This document shows, piece after piece, positions 43,046 through 53,969 of a stretch of DNA of 64,000 bases (position 1 is its first letter; each line of letters opens with the position of its first letter). The DNA is taken from positions 2,294,001 through 2,358,000 of the forward strand of contig OZ247498.1 in the NCBI GenBank assembly GCA_965233675.1, written 5' to 3'. Origin of the DNA: SZUA-309 sp965233675. Its GTDB lineage: Bacteria > Pseudomonadota > Gammaproteobacteria > Pseudomonadales > Azotimanducaceae. The notes under the pieces are model-generated. The model did not search any database and had not been told where the DNA came from. It saw only the letters and a list, made by a program, of their open reading frames with translations. Made by a program: the position numbers and the translations under genes.

Positions 43046-44334
43046 ACGGCTTGATTCGAGCTTTGACGCCGCTGGCCCTGGTGGCGATAGCGGCCTGCGA
43101 CAGCGGGCCAGGTGCAGACACAACGTTCGATGGTACGGTCAACGTCGGTGTGCTTCATTCCCGCAGCGGCCCCATGGCGATCTCGGAAAACACCGTTGCC
43201 GAGGCGGAGTTGATGGCGATCGCCGAAATCAATCGTGACGGCGGCATCCACATTCAGGGTAAAAGGCTGCGACTGTGGCCGGTCGAAGAAGATGGCGCGT
43301 CCGAACCGGAAACCTTTGCCGCAGGCGCCGAGCGCCTGATCGCCGACTCGAACGTCGCAGTGGTATTCGGCGGCTGGACGTCCGCGAGTCGCAAAGCCAT
43401 GCTGCCGGTGTTCGAACGTGAAGATCATCTGCTGTTCTATCCGGTGCCTTATGAAGGGCAGGAATGCTCGCGGAACGTATTCTATTTCGGCGCCACCCCG
43501 AATCAGCAGATCGAACCCGGCATCCGCTGGCTTTTCGAGAACGATCCGGCCGGCTTTTTTCTGGTCGGTTCAGACTACATCTACCCGCGCATGGCGAATG
43601 CGATCATGGAGGCTCAGATCACGGCGCTCGGCGGACAGGTTGCCGGAATACACTACATCCCACTGGACATGGACAAGGCTGAAATCAGCCAGGTCGTCAA
43701 GACCATCCGTGCAGCACTGCCCGAGGGCGGCAACATCGTCAACACCATAAACGGCGAGAACAACGTTGATTTCTTCACCCAGGCACATGCAGCCGGCCTG
43801 ACGCCCGACAACGGCTACACGATCATGAGCTTCTCGCTCGCAGAAGAAGAGGTGTCGGCAATCGGCGCCCGCTTCCTGAAAGACACCTACGCTGTCTGGG
43901 GTTTTTTCGAGAGTCTTGACACGCCTGCCTCAGAGCAATTCACCGCCGAGTTCAAGCGTACCTACGGCGTGCATAGAGTAACCAGCGATCCCGCAGAGAC
44001 CGCCTACACGATGGTCCACCTCTGGGCTCAAGCCGCAGAGGCAGCAGACAGCACGGATCCGCAACTCGTCCGCGAGGCACTTCCGGGACTCAGCTTCGAC
44101 GCACCTCAGGGTCACGTCGAGATTCAGTCCAATCACCATCTGGCCCGGCGCGCGCTGATCGGCAGAGTTCAGGCCGACGGCATGTTCGAGATCGTTTTCG
44201 ACGCGGGATTGATCGATCCTGCAACCTGGAGCGACTTGCTGATGGACCATGAGGGACGCGTGTGCGATTGGACCACAAACAGCAGTGACGCCGACATGGT
44301 CCGGGTAACCGAAAAACCTGAGAACGCCTCATGA
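43042..44334 (+). CDS. UrtA-like substrate-binding lipoprotein
   Basis: Periplasmic binding protein of 430 aa similar to the urea/amide family (UrtA, AmiC, FmdD). Lipobox AIAAC (Cys-19) predicts a membrane-anchored lipoprotein. Family blocks are VGVLHSRSGPMAISE (35-49), FGGWTSASRKAMLPVFE (109-125), FYPVPYEGQECS (132-143) and GATPNQQIEP (150-159), which match UrtA closely. No UrtB, UrtC, UrtD or UrtE gene is near. Instead the TGA overlaps the start of a pLGIC-like channel gene. The ligand is likely urea or a short amide by family (inference), and the start is GTG. Confidence 0.88.
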   Translation: MNGLIRALTPLALVAIAACDSGPGADTTFDGTVNVGVLHSRSGPMAISENTVAEAELMAIAEINRDGGIHIQGKRLRLWPVEEDGASEPETFAAGAERLIADSNVAVVFGGWTSASRKAMLPVFEREDHLLFYPVPYEGQECSRNVFYFGATPNQQIEPGIRWLFENDPAGFFLVGSDYIYPRMANAIMEAQITALGGQVAGIHYIPLDMDKAEISQVVKTIRAALPEGGNIVNTINGENNVDFFTQAHAAGLTPDNGYTIMSFSLAEEEVSAIGARFLKDTYAVWGFFESLDTPASEQFTAEFKRTYGVHRVTSDPAETAYTMVHLWAQAAEAADSTDPQLVREALPGLSFDAPQGHVEIQSNHHLARRALIGRVQADGMFEIVFDAGLIDPATWSDLLMDHEGRVCDWTTNSSDADMVRVTEKPENAS

Positions 44335-45449
44335 GCGCTCGCTGGGTGTGGATGATCCGGACTGCACTGGCCATCGTTCTGCCGGGCATGCTTCTGCTCT
44401 CCAGCGACGTGGCCAGCGCCCGGGATGATGACGACGATCGGCTTCGACCGCTGGTCGATGAGCCGGAATCCGTGGTACCGCTCGGGCCTCTGGATGCCAT
44501 CCGCGACGACCACCACATCATCTATGTCGGGATCCATGTGGATAAGATCTACAGGCTAACGCTCGGCACCAAGTCTTTCTCGGCGGACGGATTCATCTGG
44601 CTGGAATGGTCGAGGGAGACCCAGGAGCATATGGATGCGCACCAGATCAAACCCAGCGAACTGATCAGGATCGTCAATCGCACGCAGAGATGGGACTCCA
44701 CCTTCGAGGTCACCACTGAGGAGCCGGAACGGCGTTCTGCCGGCAGGTACTACCAGCGTTATCGTTTTTCGAGCAGATTCCTGGACGATGCGAACGACCT
44801 TCAGCGCCACCCGTTCGCGTCCCTCGAACTGCCCATCATCCTGGAGATTGCCCCAACCTCCATGTCGAACAAGTATGAAACCACCTTCCTTGTCCCCCAC
44901 CATCAGCAGAACGGCTTTCTCGGATCGGCCGGCAATCTGAGCGGCTGGAGACTCGACAACGTCAGTTTCGAACCGCTCCTGCACCACTATCCGAGCCGCT
45001 TCGGATCCTGGTATCAGCCGACAATGTCTCAGGTTCGATTGAACATTCATTACACGGCGGACTATCGGAGCGCATTCATCTCCAGGGTACTGCCGCTGAT
45101 TGTTGTGCTGGCGGTTGTCCTGTTGTCGCCCTTGCTGGCTGGATCGCTGGGCAATCTGCGTATCGCCGTGCCATCAACCGCACTGCTGTCCCTCGTCTTC
45201 CTGCAGCAGGCGTACCACGAGAAATTGCCCGCCCTGCCCTATCTCACTTTCCTGGATAAGTTGTTTGCCTCCAGCTACATCATTGCCCTGGGTCTGTTCG
45301 CCCTGTTCACCTGGGGAACGAACGTGTATTCCAAGGCGCCGGATGGGCAAAAAGACCTGGCCATGCTGAAAATCGACCGGGTCGACGCGTTTTTTCAGAT
45401 CGCCTCGGTCCTGTTGATCGTGATCGTTGCCCTGGTCAGCTGGTATTGA
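44331..45449 (+). CDS. Pentameric ligand-gated ion channel (pLGIC, Cys-loop superfamily) homologue
   Basis: Membrane protein of 372 aa with the plan of bacterial pLGICs such as GLIC. A signal peptide (1-30) precedes a beta-sandwich ligand-binding domain (about 55-245) with the IYVGIHVDKIYRLTLGTKSF strand pair and DGFIWLEW. The Pro-loop reads DLQRHPFASLELPIILEI (156-173), as in GLIC, lacking the two Cys of animal receptors. M1 (about 246-270, Pro-255), M2 (277-297), M3 (304-328) and M4 (351-371) follow. M2 to M3 aligns by eye without gaps to GLIC, including LPALPYLTF, with Leu at 9'. The gene is coupled to the UrtA-like SBP gene (ATGA). Confidence 0.87.
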   Translation: MSARWVWMIRTALAIVLPGMLLLSSDVASARDDDDDRLRPLVDEPESVVPLGPLDAIRDDHHIIYVGIHVDKIYRLTLGTKSFSADGFIWLEWSRETQEHMDAHQIKPSELIRIVNRTQRWDSTFEVTTEEPERRSAGRYYQRYRFSSRFLDDANDLQRHPFASLELPIILEIAPTSMSNKYETTFLVPHHQQNGFLGSAGNLSGWRLDNVSFEPLLHHYPSRFGSWYQPTMSQVRLNIHYTADYRSAFISRVLPLIVVLAVVLLSPLLAGSLGNLRIAVPSTALLSLVFLQQAYHEKLPALPYLTFLDKLFASSYIIALGLFALFTWGTNVYSKAPDGQKDLAMLKIDRVDAFFQIASVLLIVIVALVSWY

Positions 45450-45485
45450 CGGACGCGCGGTGACAGACAGAGTAAACTGCCGGCC

Positions 45486-46496
45486 ATGAGCAAGACCGAC
45501 CGCATTTCCGATAAGAGTGGGCAGCCAAAGGCAGGCGAGAAGTTTCAGACCCCAGCCGGCTTCAGCGCCATCAAGGATGGGGTCAAATCCCGCTCTAATC
45601 CCGCACCGACCGGGCGCAAGCCGCCCTGGTTGCGCGTTCGCGTCCCCAGCGGCGGAAAATACGAGGGCGTGCGAAAAACGGTGGACGAGCATCGGCTGGC
45701 CACCGTCTGCCAGGAATCCCATTGTCCGAATATCGGCGAATGCTGGTCCAACGGAACCGCCACCATCATGCTGATGGGATCGGTGTGCACCCGGGCCTGC
45801 CAGTTCTGCTCCGTGGATACAGGCAACCCGAACGGCTGGCTGGACCCGGAAGAGCCGGCCAATGCGGCCCGCAGCGTCGCGCTGATGGGTTTGAGGTACG
45901 TGGTGATCACGTCGGTGGATCGTGATGATCTGGCCGACGGCGGAGCCGCCCACTACGCTGCCTGCATCCGGGCCATCAAGGCACGCAATCCTGAGACGGC
46001 GGTGGAGGCCCTCACACCGGATTTTTCCGGTAGTGAAGCAGATGTACGCAAGGTGGTAACCGCGGGACTCGATGTTTTCGCCCAGAATCTCGAGACCGTG
46101 CGCCGTCTGACACATCCCGTCCGCGACCCCCGGGCCGGATATCAGCAGACGCTCGACGTGCTGGCCATGGGCAAACGGATCGAGCCCGGCATCCTCACCA
46201 AATCGAGCCTGATGCTCGGCCTGGGTGAAACCGATGCGGAGATTCACCAGGCCATGGATGACCTGCGCGCCCATAACGTGGACGTGCTCACCCTGGGCCA
46301 GTATCTCCGTCCTACCGTGAATCACCTGCCCGTGGATCGATGGGTTCGGCCCGAGGAATTCGAGGCCTATCGAACCGCCGGTCTCGAAAAAGGGTTCCGC
46401 GAGGTGGCTTCCGGCCCACTGGTTCGGTCCAGCTATCGTGCCGACCGCATTCTCGAAGGGGATAATCTGGGATTGATTCCCGTCCGCTCGCTTTGA
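45486..46496 (+). CDS. lipA: Lipoyl synthase
   Basis: Radical-SAM enzyme of 336 aa inserting two sulfurs into octanoyl chains on lipoate-dependent proteins. It has the auxiliary-cluster motif CQESHCPNIGEC and the radical-SAM motif CTRACQFC, plus the conserved C-terminal RSSYRAD with the essential Ser. The N-terminal extension (about 45 aa before the conserved part) is Gly/Lys/Pro rich. No lipB is adjacent. It starts 36 bases after the channel gene and may be a separate unit. Confidence 0.97.
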   Translation: MSKTDRISDKSGQPKAGEKFQTPAGFSAIKDGVKSRSNPAPTGRKPPWLRVRVPSGGKYEGVRKTVDEHRLATVCQESHCPNIGECWSNGTATIMLMGSVCTRACQFCSVDTGNPNGWLDPEEPANAARSVALMGLRYVVITSVDRDDLADGGAAHYAACIRAIKARNPETAVEALTPDFSGSEADVRKVVTAGLDVFAQNLETVRRLTHPVRDPRAGYQQTLDVLAMGKRIEPGILTKSSLMLGLGETDAEIHQAMDDLRAHNVDVLTLGQYLRPTVNHLPVDRWVRPEEFEAYRTAGLEKGFREVASGPLVRSSYRADRILEGDNLGLIPVRSL

Positions 46497-46527
46497 CTTC
46501 CGACAACAGACTACGGATATCCAATAC

Positions 46528-47886
46528 ATGAGCCTGATCACCGAACACGATGGTCCACGCACCGCCATTCAGATCGTCCTGACGGCGGAATTCGATGCCT
46601 GGCGCGATGCCTTGACCGCTCAGAATCGGGACTGGACCCAGCGCCAGCAGTTCGAAGCTAAGAATGGTCAGTTCGCCTGGCTGGCGGACGACCAGGGCAC
46701 GCCGGATTCCGTCGTCGTCGGTTGGGATGGCGAAGAGGCTTTCGCCGCGCTCGGCGACCTGCCATATACGCTGCCGGAAGGCGTTTATGAGTTATCCAGC
46801 CCGGCCGGTGATCAGGTGCTGCTCGGTTGGGGGCTTGGTGCCTACCAGTTCGATCGGTTCAAAGCGCCGGAACGTCAACCCGCCCAGCTGCTGCTGCCCG
46901 CCAGTGCGGCAGCGGATGAGATCGTCAATCAGGTGACGGCCATTCAGCTGGTGCGTGATCTGATCAACCTGCCGGCGGACGAACTGAACCCGGCTCGCCT
47001 TGCCGAAGAGGCAACTCAGCTGGCCGACAGCTTCGAGGCGGACGTGACTGTAACCGTGGGCGACGATCTGCTCAGTGAAGGCTTCAACACGATTCATGCG
47101 GTCGGAAGGGCCGCGGACGTCGCACCCCGGCTCATCGACATCCGCTGGGGAGATCCGGCGCACCCGAAAGTGAGCCTGATCGGCAAGGGCGTGTGTTTCG
47201 ACAGCGGTGGACTGGATATCAAGCCTGCCAGCGGCATGCGCACGATGAAAAAGGACATGGGCGGTGCGGCCAACGTGCTTGGCCTCGCCCAGCTCATCAT
47301 GGCCAGCCATCTCCCCGTTCGTCTCCGGGTGCTGGTGCCCGCGGTGGAAAATGCCATCAGCGGCAATGCCTATCGACCCGGCGACATCATCCAGACCTAT
47401 AAGGGCATCAGTGTGGAGGTAGACAACACGGATGCGGAAGGCCGACTGGTGATGTGTGACGCGCTGGCGCTGGCAGCGGAGGAATCACCAGCGGTGATGC
47501 TCGACTATTCCACGCTCACCGGCTCCGCCCGCTCGGCTGTCGGCGCAGAAATCGCCGCGATGTTCGCCAATGAAGATGATCTGGCGGACGGCCTCGCCGC
47601 CGGCGCCGAAGCGGTAGCCGATCCGGTCTGGCGCATGCCCCTGCACGGACCGTATGGCTACATGCTCAAAAGCAATGTGGCGGATACGGTGAATTCCGCG
47701 AGTCTGCCCTATGGCGGCGCCATCACGGCCGCGCTGTTCCTGGAAAAATTCGTGGACGGGGTACCCTGGGCCCACTTCGACATCATGGCCTTCAATATCC
47801 GCAGTCGCCCGGGTCGGCCGGAAGGCGGTGAAGCCATGGGTATACGGGCGGCCTACTCCTACCTCAAGGCACGTTTCGGTGGCTGA
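46528..47886 (+). CDS. Leucyl aminopeptidase family (M17) peptidase
   Basis: Two-metal aminopeptidase of 452 aa. The N-terminal macro-like domain is short (about 1-150). The catalytic domain has GKGVCFDSGGLDIKP (Lys and Asp ligands), KKDMGGAANVLG and the family signature NTDAEGRLVMCDAL with the Asp/Glu ligands. It is likely a cytoplasmic hexamer that cleaves N-terminal residues. At 452 aa it belongs to the shorter M17 subgroup rather than the 500-aa PepA. It overlaps the hisI start by 8 bases. Confidence 0.92.
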   Translation: MSLITEHDGPRTAIQIVLTAEFDAWRDALTAQNRDWTQRQQFEAKNGQFAWLADDQGTPDSVVVGWDGEEAFAALGDLPYTLPEGVYELSSPAGDQVLLGWGLGAYQFDRFKAPERQPAQLLLPASAAADEIVNQVTAIQLVRDLINLPADELNPARLAEEATQLADSFEADVTVTVGDDLLSEGFNTIHAVGRAADVAPRLIDIRWGDPAHPKVSLIGKGVCFDSGGLDIKPASGMRTMKKDMGGAANVLGLAQLIMASHLPVRLRVLVPAVENAISGNAYRPGDIIQTYKGISVEVDNTDAEGRLVMCDALALAAEESPAVMLDYSTLTGSARSAVGAEIAAMFANEDDLADGLAAGAEAVADPVWRMPLHGPYGYMLKSNVADTVNSASLPYGGAITAALFLEKFVDGVPWAHFDIMAFNIRSRPGRPEGGEAMGIRAAYSYLKARFGG

Positions 47887-48292
47887 ATTCTTCAAATCAC
47901 TGGAGGCAGGCCTGCTCGGCCAGACAGAGTCCCTGACCAGAGTGCTCGATGCCCTGCGGTTCAATGCCGATGGGCTGCTGCCCGCCATCGCTCAGGATTC
48001 GGCGTCCGGAGATGTCCTCATGCTGGCCTGGATGAACCGGGCGGCCATCGAGCGCACGCTCACCGACGGCTATGCCTGCTACTACTCCCGCTCCCGGCAG
48101 ACGCTGTGGAAAAAAGGTGAAACGTCGGGACATCTGCAGGTGTTGAAGTCCATGCGCTTCGATTGCGATGGGGATGCCATTCTGCTGGTGGTCGAACAGA
48201 CCGGACCTGCCTGCCACACCAACCGGGCGAACTGCTTTTATCTGGAAGTGCAGGGCGACCAGGTGGCGGTGATCAGCACGCCGGACGCCTGA
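47879..48292 (+). CDS. hisI: Phosphoribosyl-AMP cyclohydrolase
   Basis: Histidine-pathway enzyme of 137 aa. Motifs are LMLAWMNRAAIERTL, YYSRSRQTLWKKGETSGH, the Asp-rich DCDGDAILL (metal site) and the CHTNRANCF block with its two Cys, which give the zinc and magnesium sites. There is no HisE (pyrophosphohydrolase) domain, so it is the monofunctional form. It starts with GTG inside the last codons of the M17 gene. The other his genes are not in this window. Confidence 0.92.
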   Translation: MAEFFKSLEAGLLGQTESLTRVLDALRFNADGLLPAIAQDSASGDVLMLAWMNRAAIERTLTDGYACYYSRSRQTLWKKGETSGHLQVLKSMRFDCDGDAILLVVEQTGPACHTNRANCFYLEVQGDQVAVISTPDA

Positions 48293-48306
48293 CCGGCAAT
48301 CCATGC

Positions 48307-48333
48307 CTGAGCGTTGCCAGACGCTCAGCTTTT
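48307..48333 (+). terminator. Possible weak terminator after hisI
   Basis: Stem CTGAGCGT / ACGCTCAG with a 6-base loop, then CTTTT. It lies 14 bases after the hisI stop and could end the M17-hisI transcript, but the stem is short and the T run brief. Confidence 0.5.
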
Positions 48334-48353
48334 CCCTGAACCGGCGACTGGCA

Positions 48354-48359
48354 TATACT
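48354..48359 (+). promoter_or_regulatory. Candidate -10 element of cysS
   Basis: TATACT 52 bases upstream of the cysS ATG, just after the hairpin at 48307-48328. No good -35 box is seen at 17 bases; weak support only. Confidence 0.35.
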
Positions 48360-48411
48360 CCGCCGCCCTGAACCCGACCGGGCAGAAGCCCCCGCGAACC
48401 TGGCAGATACC

Positions 48412-49812
<1,401 letters not shown>

Positions 49813-51136
49813 GCGAGAACGCCATTGTCGGCGCCGGCATCGCCGGCACTGCACTCGCCATTGCACTCAAGCATTCCGGTCTGAGCGTCCGTCTGTACGA
49901 CCTGCCGGATCAGGATGAGGAAGCCCCTTCCCCGCCCGCACCTGTTCTACTCACCGCCAACGGCACCCGGGTGCTGCACGCGATCGGGCTGAAAGAGGCA
50001 CTGGCGGAGATCGCCCTGACCCCGCAATTCTCCACCCTCCGACATGCCCGGACGGGCTTTCTCCTGAGCCAGCGTCCTCTGGGCGCTTTTTCCGAAGCCC
50101 GCTACGGAGCGCCGGATGTGCTGGTGGATGGCGCCCGGCTGGTTCAGCTCCTGCGGCGGGAGGCAGCCAGGCTCGGCATTCCGCTCGAACGCCAGGCCGC
50201 CGTCCGCGACGTCCACCCCGGCAGCGCAACACTCACTTTCGCCGATGGCCGCACTGCGCGGCATCAGTCCGTGGCTGTCGCCTGCGGGCTGCCGAAAGCC
50301 GGCGAAGCGCCCGGCATCTCCGATCTTCTGAACGAGCGGCAGTGGTCGGACAGCAACGACCTGATCGGGATTCAGGTCAGCGGGGCCCGAAGGGAAGCCG
50401 TCCGCGACCACGACCGCTTCATCAACACCTGGCTCGCAAACGGCCTGATCGCCGTTGAGGCGCCCTGCCCTGGAACGCCCACAGCCCCTTCGGACGACCA
50501 GCGTGTGACCATGACGCTGCTCGCAGCTGCCGAGGACTGGGCGGAGAGCGAAGCCTCAGCCGACATCCTGACGGAACGTCTGCTTCAACAGACTCACCCG
50601 CATCTGCGTGGGCTGATTGCGAACCCTGTCGCCGAGCGGTTGGTGGAAGCGAACGCCGTCATCGCCGAGTTCTGGTTTGCCGAGAAGATGGTGTTGCTCG
50701 GTGGCGCCTGCCACGCCCATCCGGGTTTTCCAGACCTGAACACCGGTGCTGCGCTGGAAGATGCCTGGGTGCTTTCCCGGATGATGGAACGCTGGGAAGA
50801 GTCTCCGCACGAGGGCTTCGCCGACTACGAGCGGTTCCGTAAACCGAGAGCAAGACGTCTGCGCACCTATGCGGAGATGGAGCGGAAGTCGCTCGCAGAG
50901 CGTTCCGGGATGGCTGCCTGGCAACGCAATCTGAAGTGGTCGCTCACGAGCCGGTTTCTACCGGAGATCGCCATGCAACGCCTGGACTGGCTGTACGGCT
51001 ACGACTGCATCAAGGGCTTTGCCTGAGCCTCAAGGAAATTGCCGTTGCCGCAAGCGCGGCAGCGGCTCAACCGCTCCCCGATCTGGCTTAAACTACCCCC
51101 TGTTTCCGGGCGCGAGCACCTCCACAGGAATGACCC

Positions 51137-52543
51137 ATGAGCAATAGCATTCAGAAATTCGTCGATGAGCGCTGGGATCAGAGCATCCTGCCCGCGCTCT
51201 GTGAGTACATACGCATTCCCAACAAATCGCCCATGTTCGACCCGGACTGGGAAGCGAACGGACATATGCAGGTGGCTGTGGAACTGCTCGATGCCTGGTG
51301 CGACAGCATCACGATCGCCGGAATGACGAGAAAGATCGTCAAGCTCCCCGGTCGCACACCGGTACTGATCTGCGAAATTCCGGCAACGGCAGAGAATGCC
51401 GGCACCGTGCTGCTCTATGGCCACTACGACAAGCAGCCGGAGTTTCTCGGCTGGGAACCCGGCCTGGCGCCCTGGGAACCCGTACTCCGCGACGGCAGGC
51501 TTTACGGTCGCGGCGGCGCGGACGATGGCTACGCCCTGTTCGGCAGCCTGACCGCCATCGCCGCCCTGCAGGCGGAAGGGATCGGCCACGGCCGATGCGT
51601 GGTGCTGGTGGAGGGCTGCGAAGAAAGTGGCAGCTTCGACCTGCCCCATTACATGGAAGCGCTGGCCGAAGAGATCGGAAATCCTGAGCTGGTAATCTGT
51701 CTGGACGCGGAATGCGGCAACTACGATCAGCTCTGGATCACCACGTCATTGCGCGGCTGCGTGCCCGGCGCACTCACCGTGAAAGTGCTCGAGGAAGGCC
51801 AGCATTCGGGCATGTCCGGCGGCATCGTGCCCTCGAGCTTCCGGATCATGCGGCAGATCGTGGAACGGGTGGAAAACGCCGCAACCGGTGAACTGCTGCC
51901 CGGTCTTTATGTGGACGTCCCTGAATCCGCGATCAGACAGGCCGAACAGGCGGCGCAGGTGCTCGGGCCCGCGTTGTACGAGAAATTTCCCTGGGCAGGC
52001 GACACCCGGCCCCAGTCCGAAGACCCCACAGAGCTTCTCATCAACAACACCTGGCGCCCAAGCCTGGCCACCACCGGCCTGTCCGGGGCGCCTGAGGTGG
52101 GCGATGCGGGCAACACACTCCGACCGGAAACCAGCGCTCAGCTGAGCTTCCGCCTGCCACCGACCCTGAACGCGGATGAGGCATTGACCCTGCTCAAAGC
52201 GGAGCTGGAACGGGATCCACCCTACGGGGCCCAGGTCGCTTTCGACGCCCACACTGCCCAGGCGGGCTGGGCGACCCCACCCATGCAGGCCTGGCTGGAA
52301 AAGTCCGTGAATGACGCTTCCCAGGCCTACTTCTCACGACCGGCCATGTATATGGGCTGCGGCGGCACCATTCCGTTCATGAAAATGCTGGGCGATGCCT
52401 TCCCCGACGTGCAGTTCATGGTTACCGGGGTGCTGGGCCCGAAATCGAATGCCCACGGACCGAACGAGTTTCTGGAAATCGCCACCGGCAAGCGGGTGAC
52501 CGCCTGCGTCGCAGACGTGCTGGCGGATCACGCCAGGCAGTGA
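51137..52543 (+). CDS. M20-family metallopeptidase (dipeptidase type)
   Basis: Peptidase of 468 aa. Metal ligands are visible as His in LYGHYDKQPE, bridging Asp in GRGGADDGYA, Glu in VEGCEESGS (catalytic Glu plus ligand), Asp in ICLDAECGNY and the C-terminal His in KSNAHGPNEF. The dimerisation lid domain sits in between (about 215-330). The length fits carnosinase-like dipeptidases. Cytoplasmic; no signal peptide. Confidence 0.9.
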   Translation: MSNSIQKFVDERWDQSILPALCEYIRIPNKSPMFDPDWEANGHMQVAVELLDAWCDSITIAGMTRKIVKLPGRTPVLICEIPATAENAGTVLLYGHYDKQPEFLGWEPGLAPWEPVLRDGRLYGRGGADDGYALFGSLTAIAALQAEGIGHGRCVVLVEGCEESGSFDLPHYMEALAEEIGNPELVICLDAECGNYDQLWITTSLRGCVPGALTVKVLEEGQHSGMSGGIVPSSFRIMRQIVERVENAATGELLPGLYVDVPESAIRQAEQAAQVLGPALYEKFPWAGDTRPQSEDPTELLINNTWRPSLATTGLSGAPEVGDAGNTLRPETSAQLSFRLPPTLNADEALTLLKAELERDPPYGAQVAFDAHTAQAGWATPPMQAWLEKSVNDASQAYFSRPAMYMGCGGTIPFMKMLGDAFPDVQFMVTGVLGPKSNAHGPNEFLEIATGKRVTACVADVLADHARQ

Positions 52544-52567
52544 TTCAGGGCCGGACTGAGGCGGCGA

Positions 52568-53158
52568 CTACTGGAGCAGACGGCTATTCGAGCTGAAGCT
52601 TTTCTTGAGGAAATCCATCTGATCCCCCAGAATCCGCCCGCTGTTGGTGAGTGCCAGGTACTCGGCGAAGTTCGGGACGTACGGCAGCGCCATCAGTTCC
52701 ATACCGCATTCTTCGAGCAGGCGATTCCCTTTGTGATGATTACAGCGCTTACAGGCTGCCACCACGTTGAACCAGCTGTCCCGGCCACCCCGGGAAGTTG
52801 GCAACACATGGTCGCGCGTGAGAGCGCCATCACTGAAGGTTCCGCCACAGTAAAGGCAGACGTTGAGATCGCGACGGAACAGGGCTTCGTTGGTGAGTGG
52901 CGGGACGCCCCGTTGAGGCGGCACCACCTTGCCATCACAGGCGACGATGGCATGGATATCCACGTGGGACTGACAACTGTCCACACGAGAGTGCCCGCCG
53001 CGAATCCGCAGCACCGCGTCGCCCATAGTCCAGACCACGATCTCTCGAGCGTAGAGACAGACCGCCTCCTGCCAGGTCACCCAGTCGATAGGTTGCCCCG
53101 CCACATTAAGCCGCAGGATACGCGGTATACGATCGTAGTCATGTACGGTAGAAACCAT
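52568..53158 (-). CDS. HNH endonuclease
   Basis: Nuclease of 196 aa. It shows a zinc knuckle CLYCGGTF, then TRDHVLPTSRGGRDSWFNVVAACKRCN with the HNH core (His, Asn, then CKRCNHHKGNR). The N-terminal part is unrelated to restriction domains and has KVVPPQRGVP near the middle. This small HNH family is widespread and housekeeping-like in Proteobacteria; substrate and biological role are unclear. It is divergent from the SPOR lipoprotein. Confidence 0.85.
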   Translation of the reverse strand: MVSTVHDYDRIPRILRLNVAGQPIDWVTWQEAVCLYAREIVVWTMGDAVLRIRGGHSRVDSCQSHVDIHAIVACDGKVVPPQRGVPPLTNEALFRRDLNVCLYCGGTFSDGALTRDHVLPTSRGGRDSWFNVVAACKRCNHHKGNRLLEECGMELMALPYVPNFAEYLALTNSGRILGDQMDFLKKSFSSNSRLLQ

Positions 53159-53181
53159 ACGTTACCTCGCAATGGCGCCGG

Positions 53182-53187
53182 TATAAT
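53182..53187 (+). promoter_or_regulatory. Consensus -10 element for the SPOR lipoprotein
   Basis: Perfect TATAAT 24 bases before the ATG at 53211, with a weak -35 (ACGTTA at 53159-53164, 17-base spacing). AAGGA ends 4 bases before the ATG. Confidence 0.5.
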
Positions 53188-53210
53188 GAACAATCACAAT
53201 CAAGGATTCA

Positions 53211-53969
53211 ATGACGGCCATCATGCGTTTCGACCGTTTAACTTTTGTGTACGCCCCTTCGGGTAAACAGATAGGCCGCCAGACGCCTGCCAGAGGCGTT
53301 GGAGGTTTTGTCAAATACGCCTCGGCAGCCTGCTCGGCGCTCATCGTCATTTCGATTCTGGCGGGCTGCTCGAATGCTCAGGTGCGGAGAACCCCGGTGA
53401 CCGATCTGGGCGAAGGCTGGTTCTGCGAGATGAACGAATCCCGGGATGACTGGGATTGCGTGCAGGACCAGGCACTGGCCAACAATCCGAAACCCACCCG
53501 GCTGCCGACGGACCCGGTTGAGCCCAACCCGTTTGATGAGCCGGCGCCTGCCCTGCCGGAAGTGACCGCATCAACCGAAGGTCTCGCCAATCCATCCGCG
53601 GCAATCAATTTCGATGCGATCGCTCAGGCGTCCATACGCCCGGATGGGGCCGCGGCCGTCATGGAACGCTCGCCCGAACACTTCGCCGTACAGATTGCCA
53701 TCACGGAAACTCAGGCACTGGCGGATGGTTTCATTGCCAACCACGGGCTGGAAGATTTCGAAGGGTTGATCACTCTGGAGCTCGCCCAGGACGACAACAT
53801 CTACTATTCGGTTCTACTCGGCGTTTACGACAATTTCGCCGAGGCCCAGGCAGCCGTGGATTCCCGGCCTGAGGCGCTGGCAGACGTGCAACCGAGGATT
53901 CGACCGCTCGCCACCATTCAGACCGGCATTACGGAAGCAGAAGCCCTGCGTATCGGTCTCAGCAACTAA
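53211..53969 (+). CDS. SPOR-domain lipoprotein
   Basis: Protein of 252 aa. A basic N-terminal region is followed by a hydrophobic segment and lipobox ILAGC, suggesting a lipid-anchored envelope protein. A low-complexity Pro-rich linker (about 90-135) leads to a C-terminal SPOR domain (about 160-245; HFAVQIAITETQALADGFIA and YYSVLLGVYDNFAEAQAAV), which binds denuded peptidoglycan, often at the division site. It is convergent with rarD (4-base overlap). Confidence 0.82.
   Translation: MTAIMRFDRLTFVYAPSGKQIGRQTPARGVGGFVKYASAACSALIVISILAGCSNAQVRRTPVTDLGEGWFCEMNESRDDWDCVQDQALANNPKPTRLPTDPVEPNPFDEPAPALPEVTASTEGLANPSAAINFDAIAQASIRPDGAAAVMERSPEHFAVQIAITETQALADGFIANHGLEDFEGLITLELAQDDNIYYSVLLGVYDNFAEAQAAVDSRPEALADVQPRIRPLATIQTGITEAEALRIGLSN

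Noticed and set aside
43042..44334. SBP gene as part of a urea ABC transporter
   Set aside because: No permease or ATPase genes follow; the next gene is a channel, so the ABC label would mislead.
45174..46568. 464-codon open frame on the minus strand across lipA
   Set aside because: Antisense shadow of the high-GC lipA gene; no motifs, while lipA carries all its Cys motifs.
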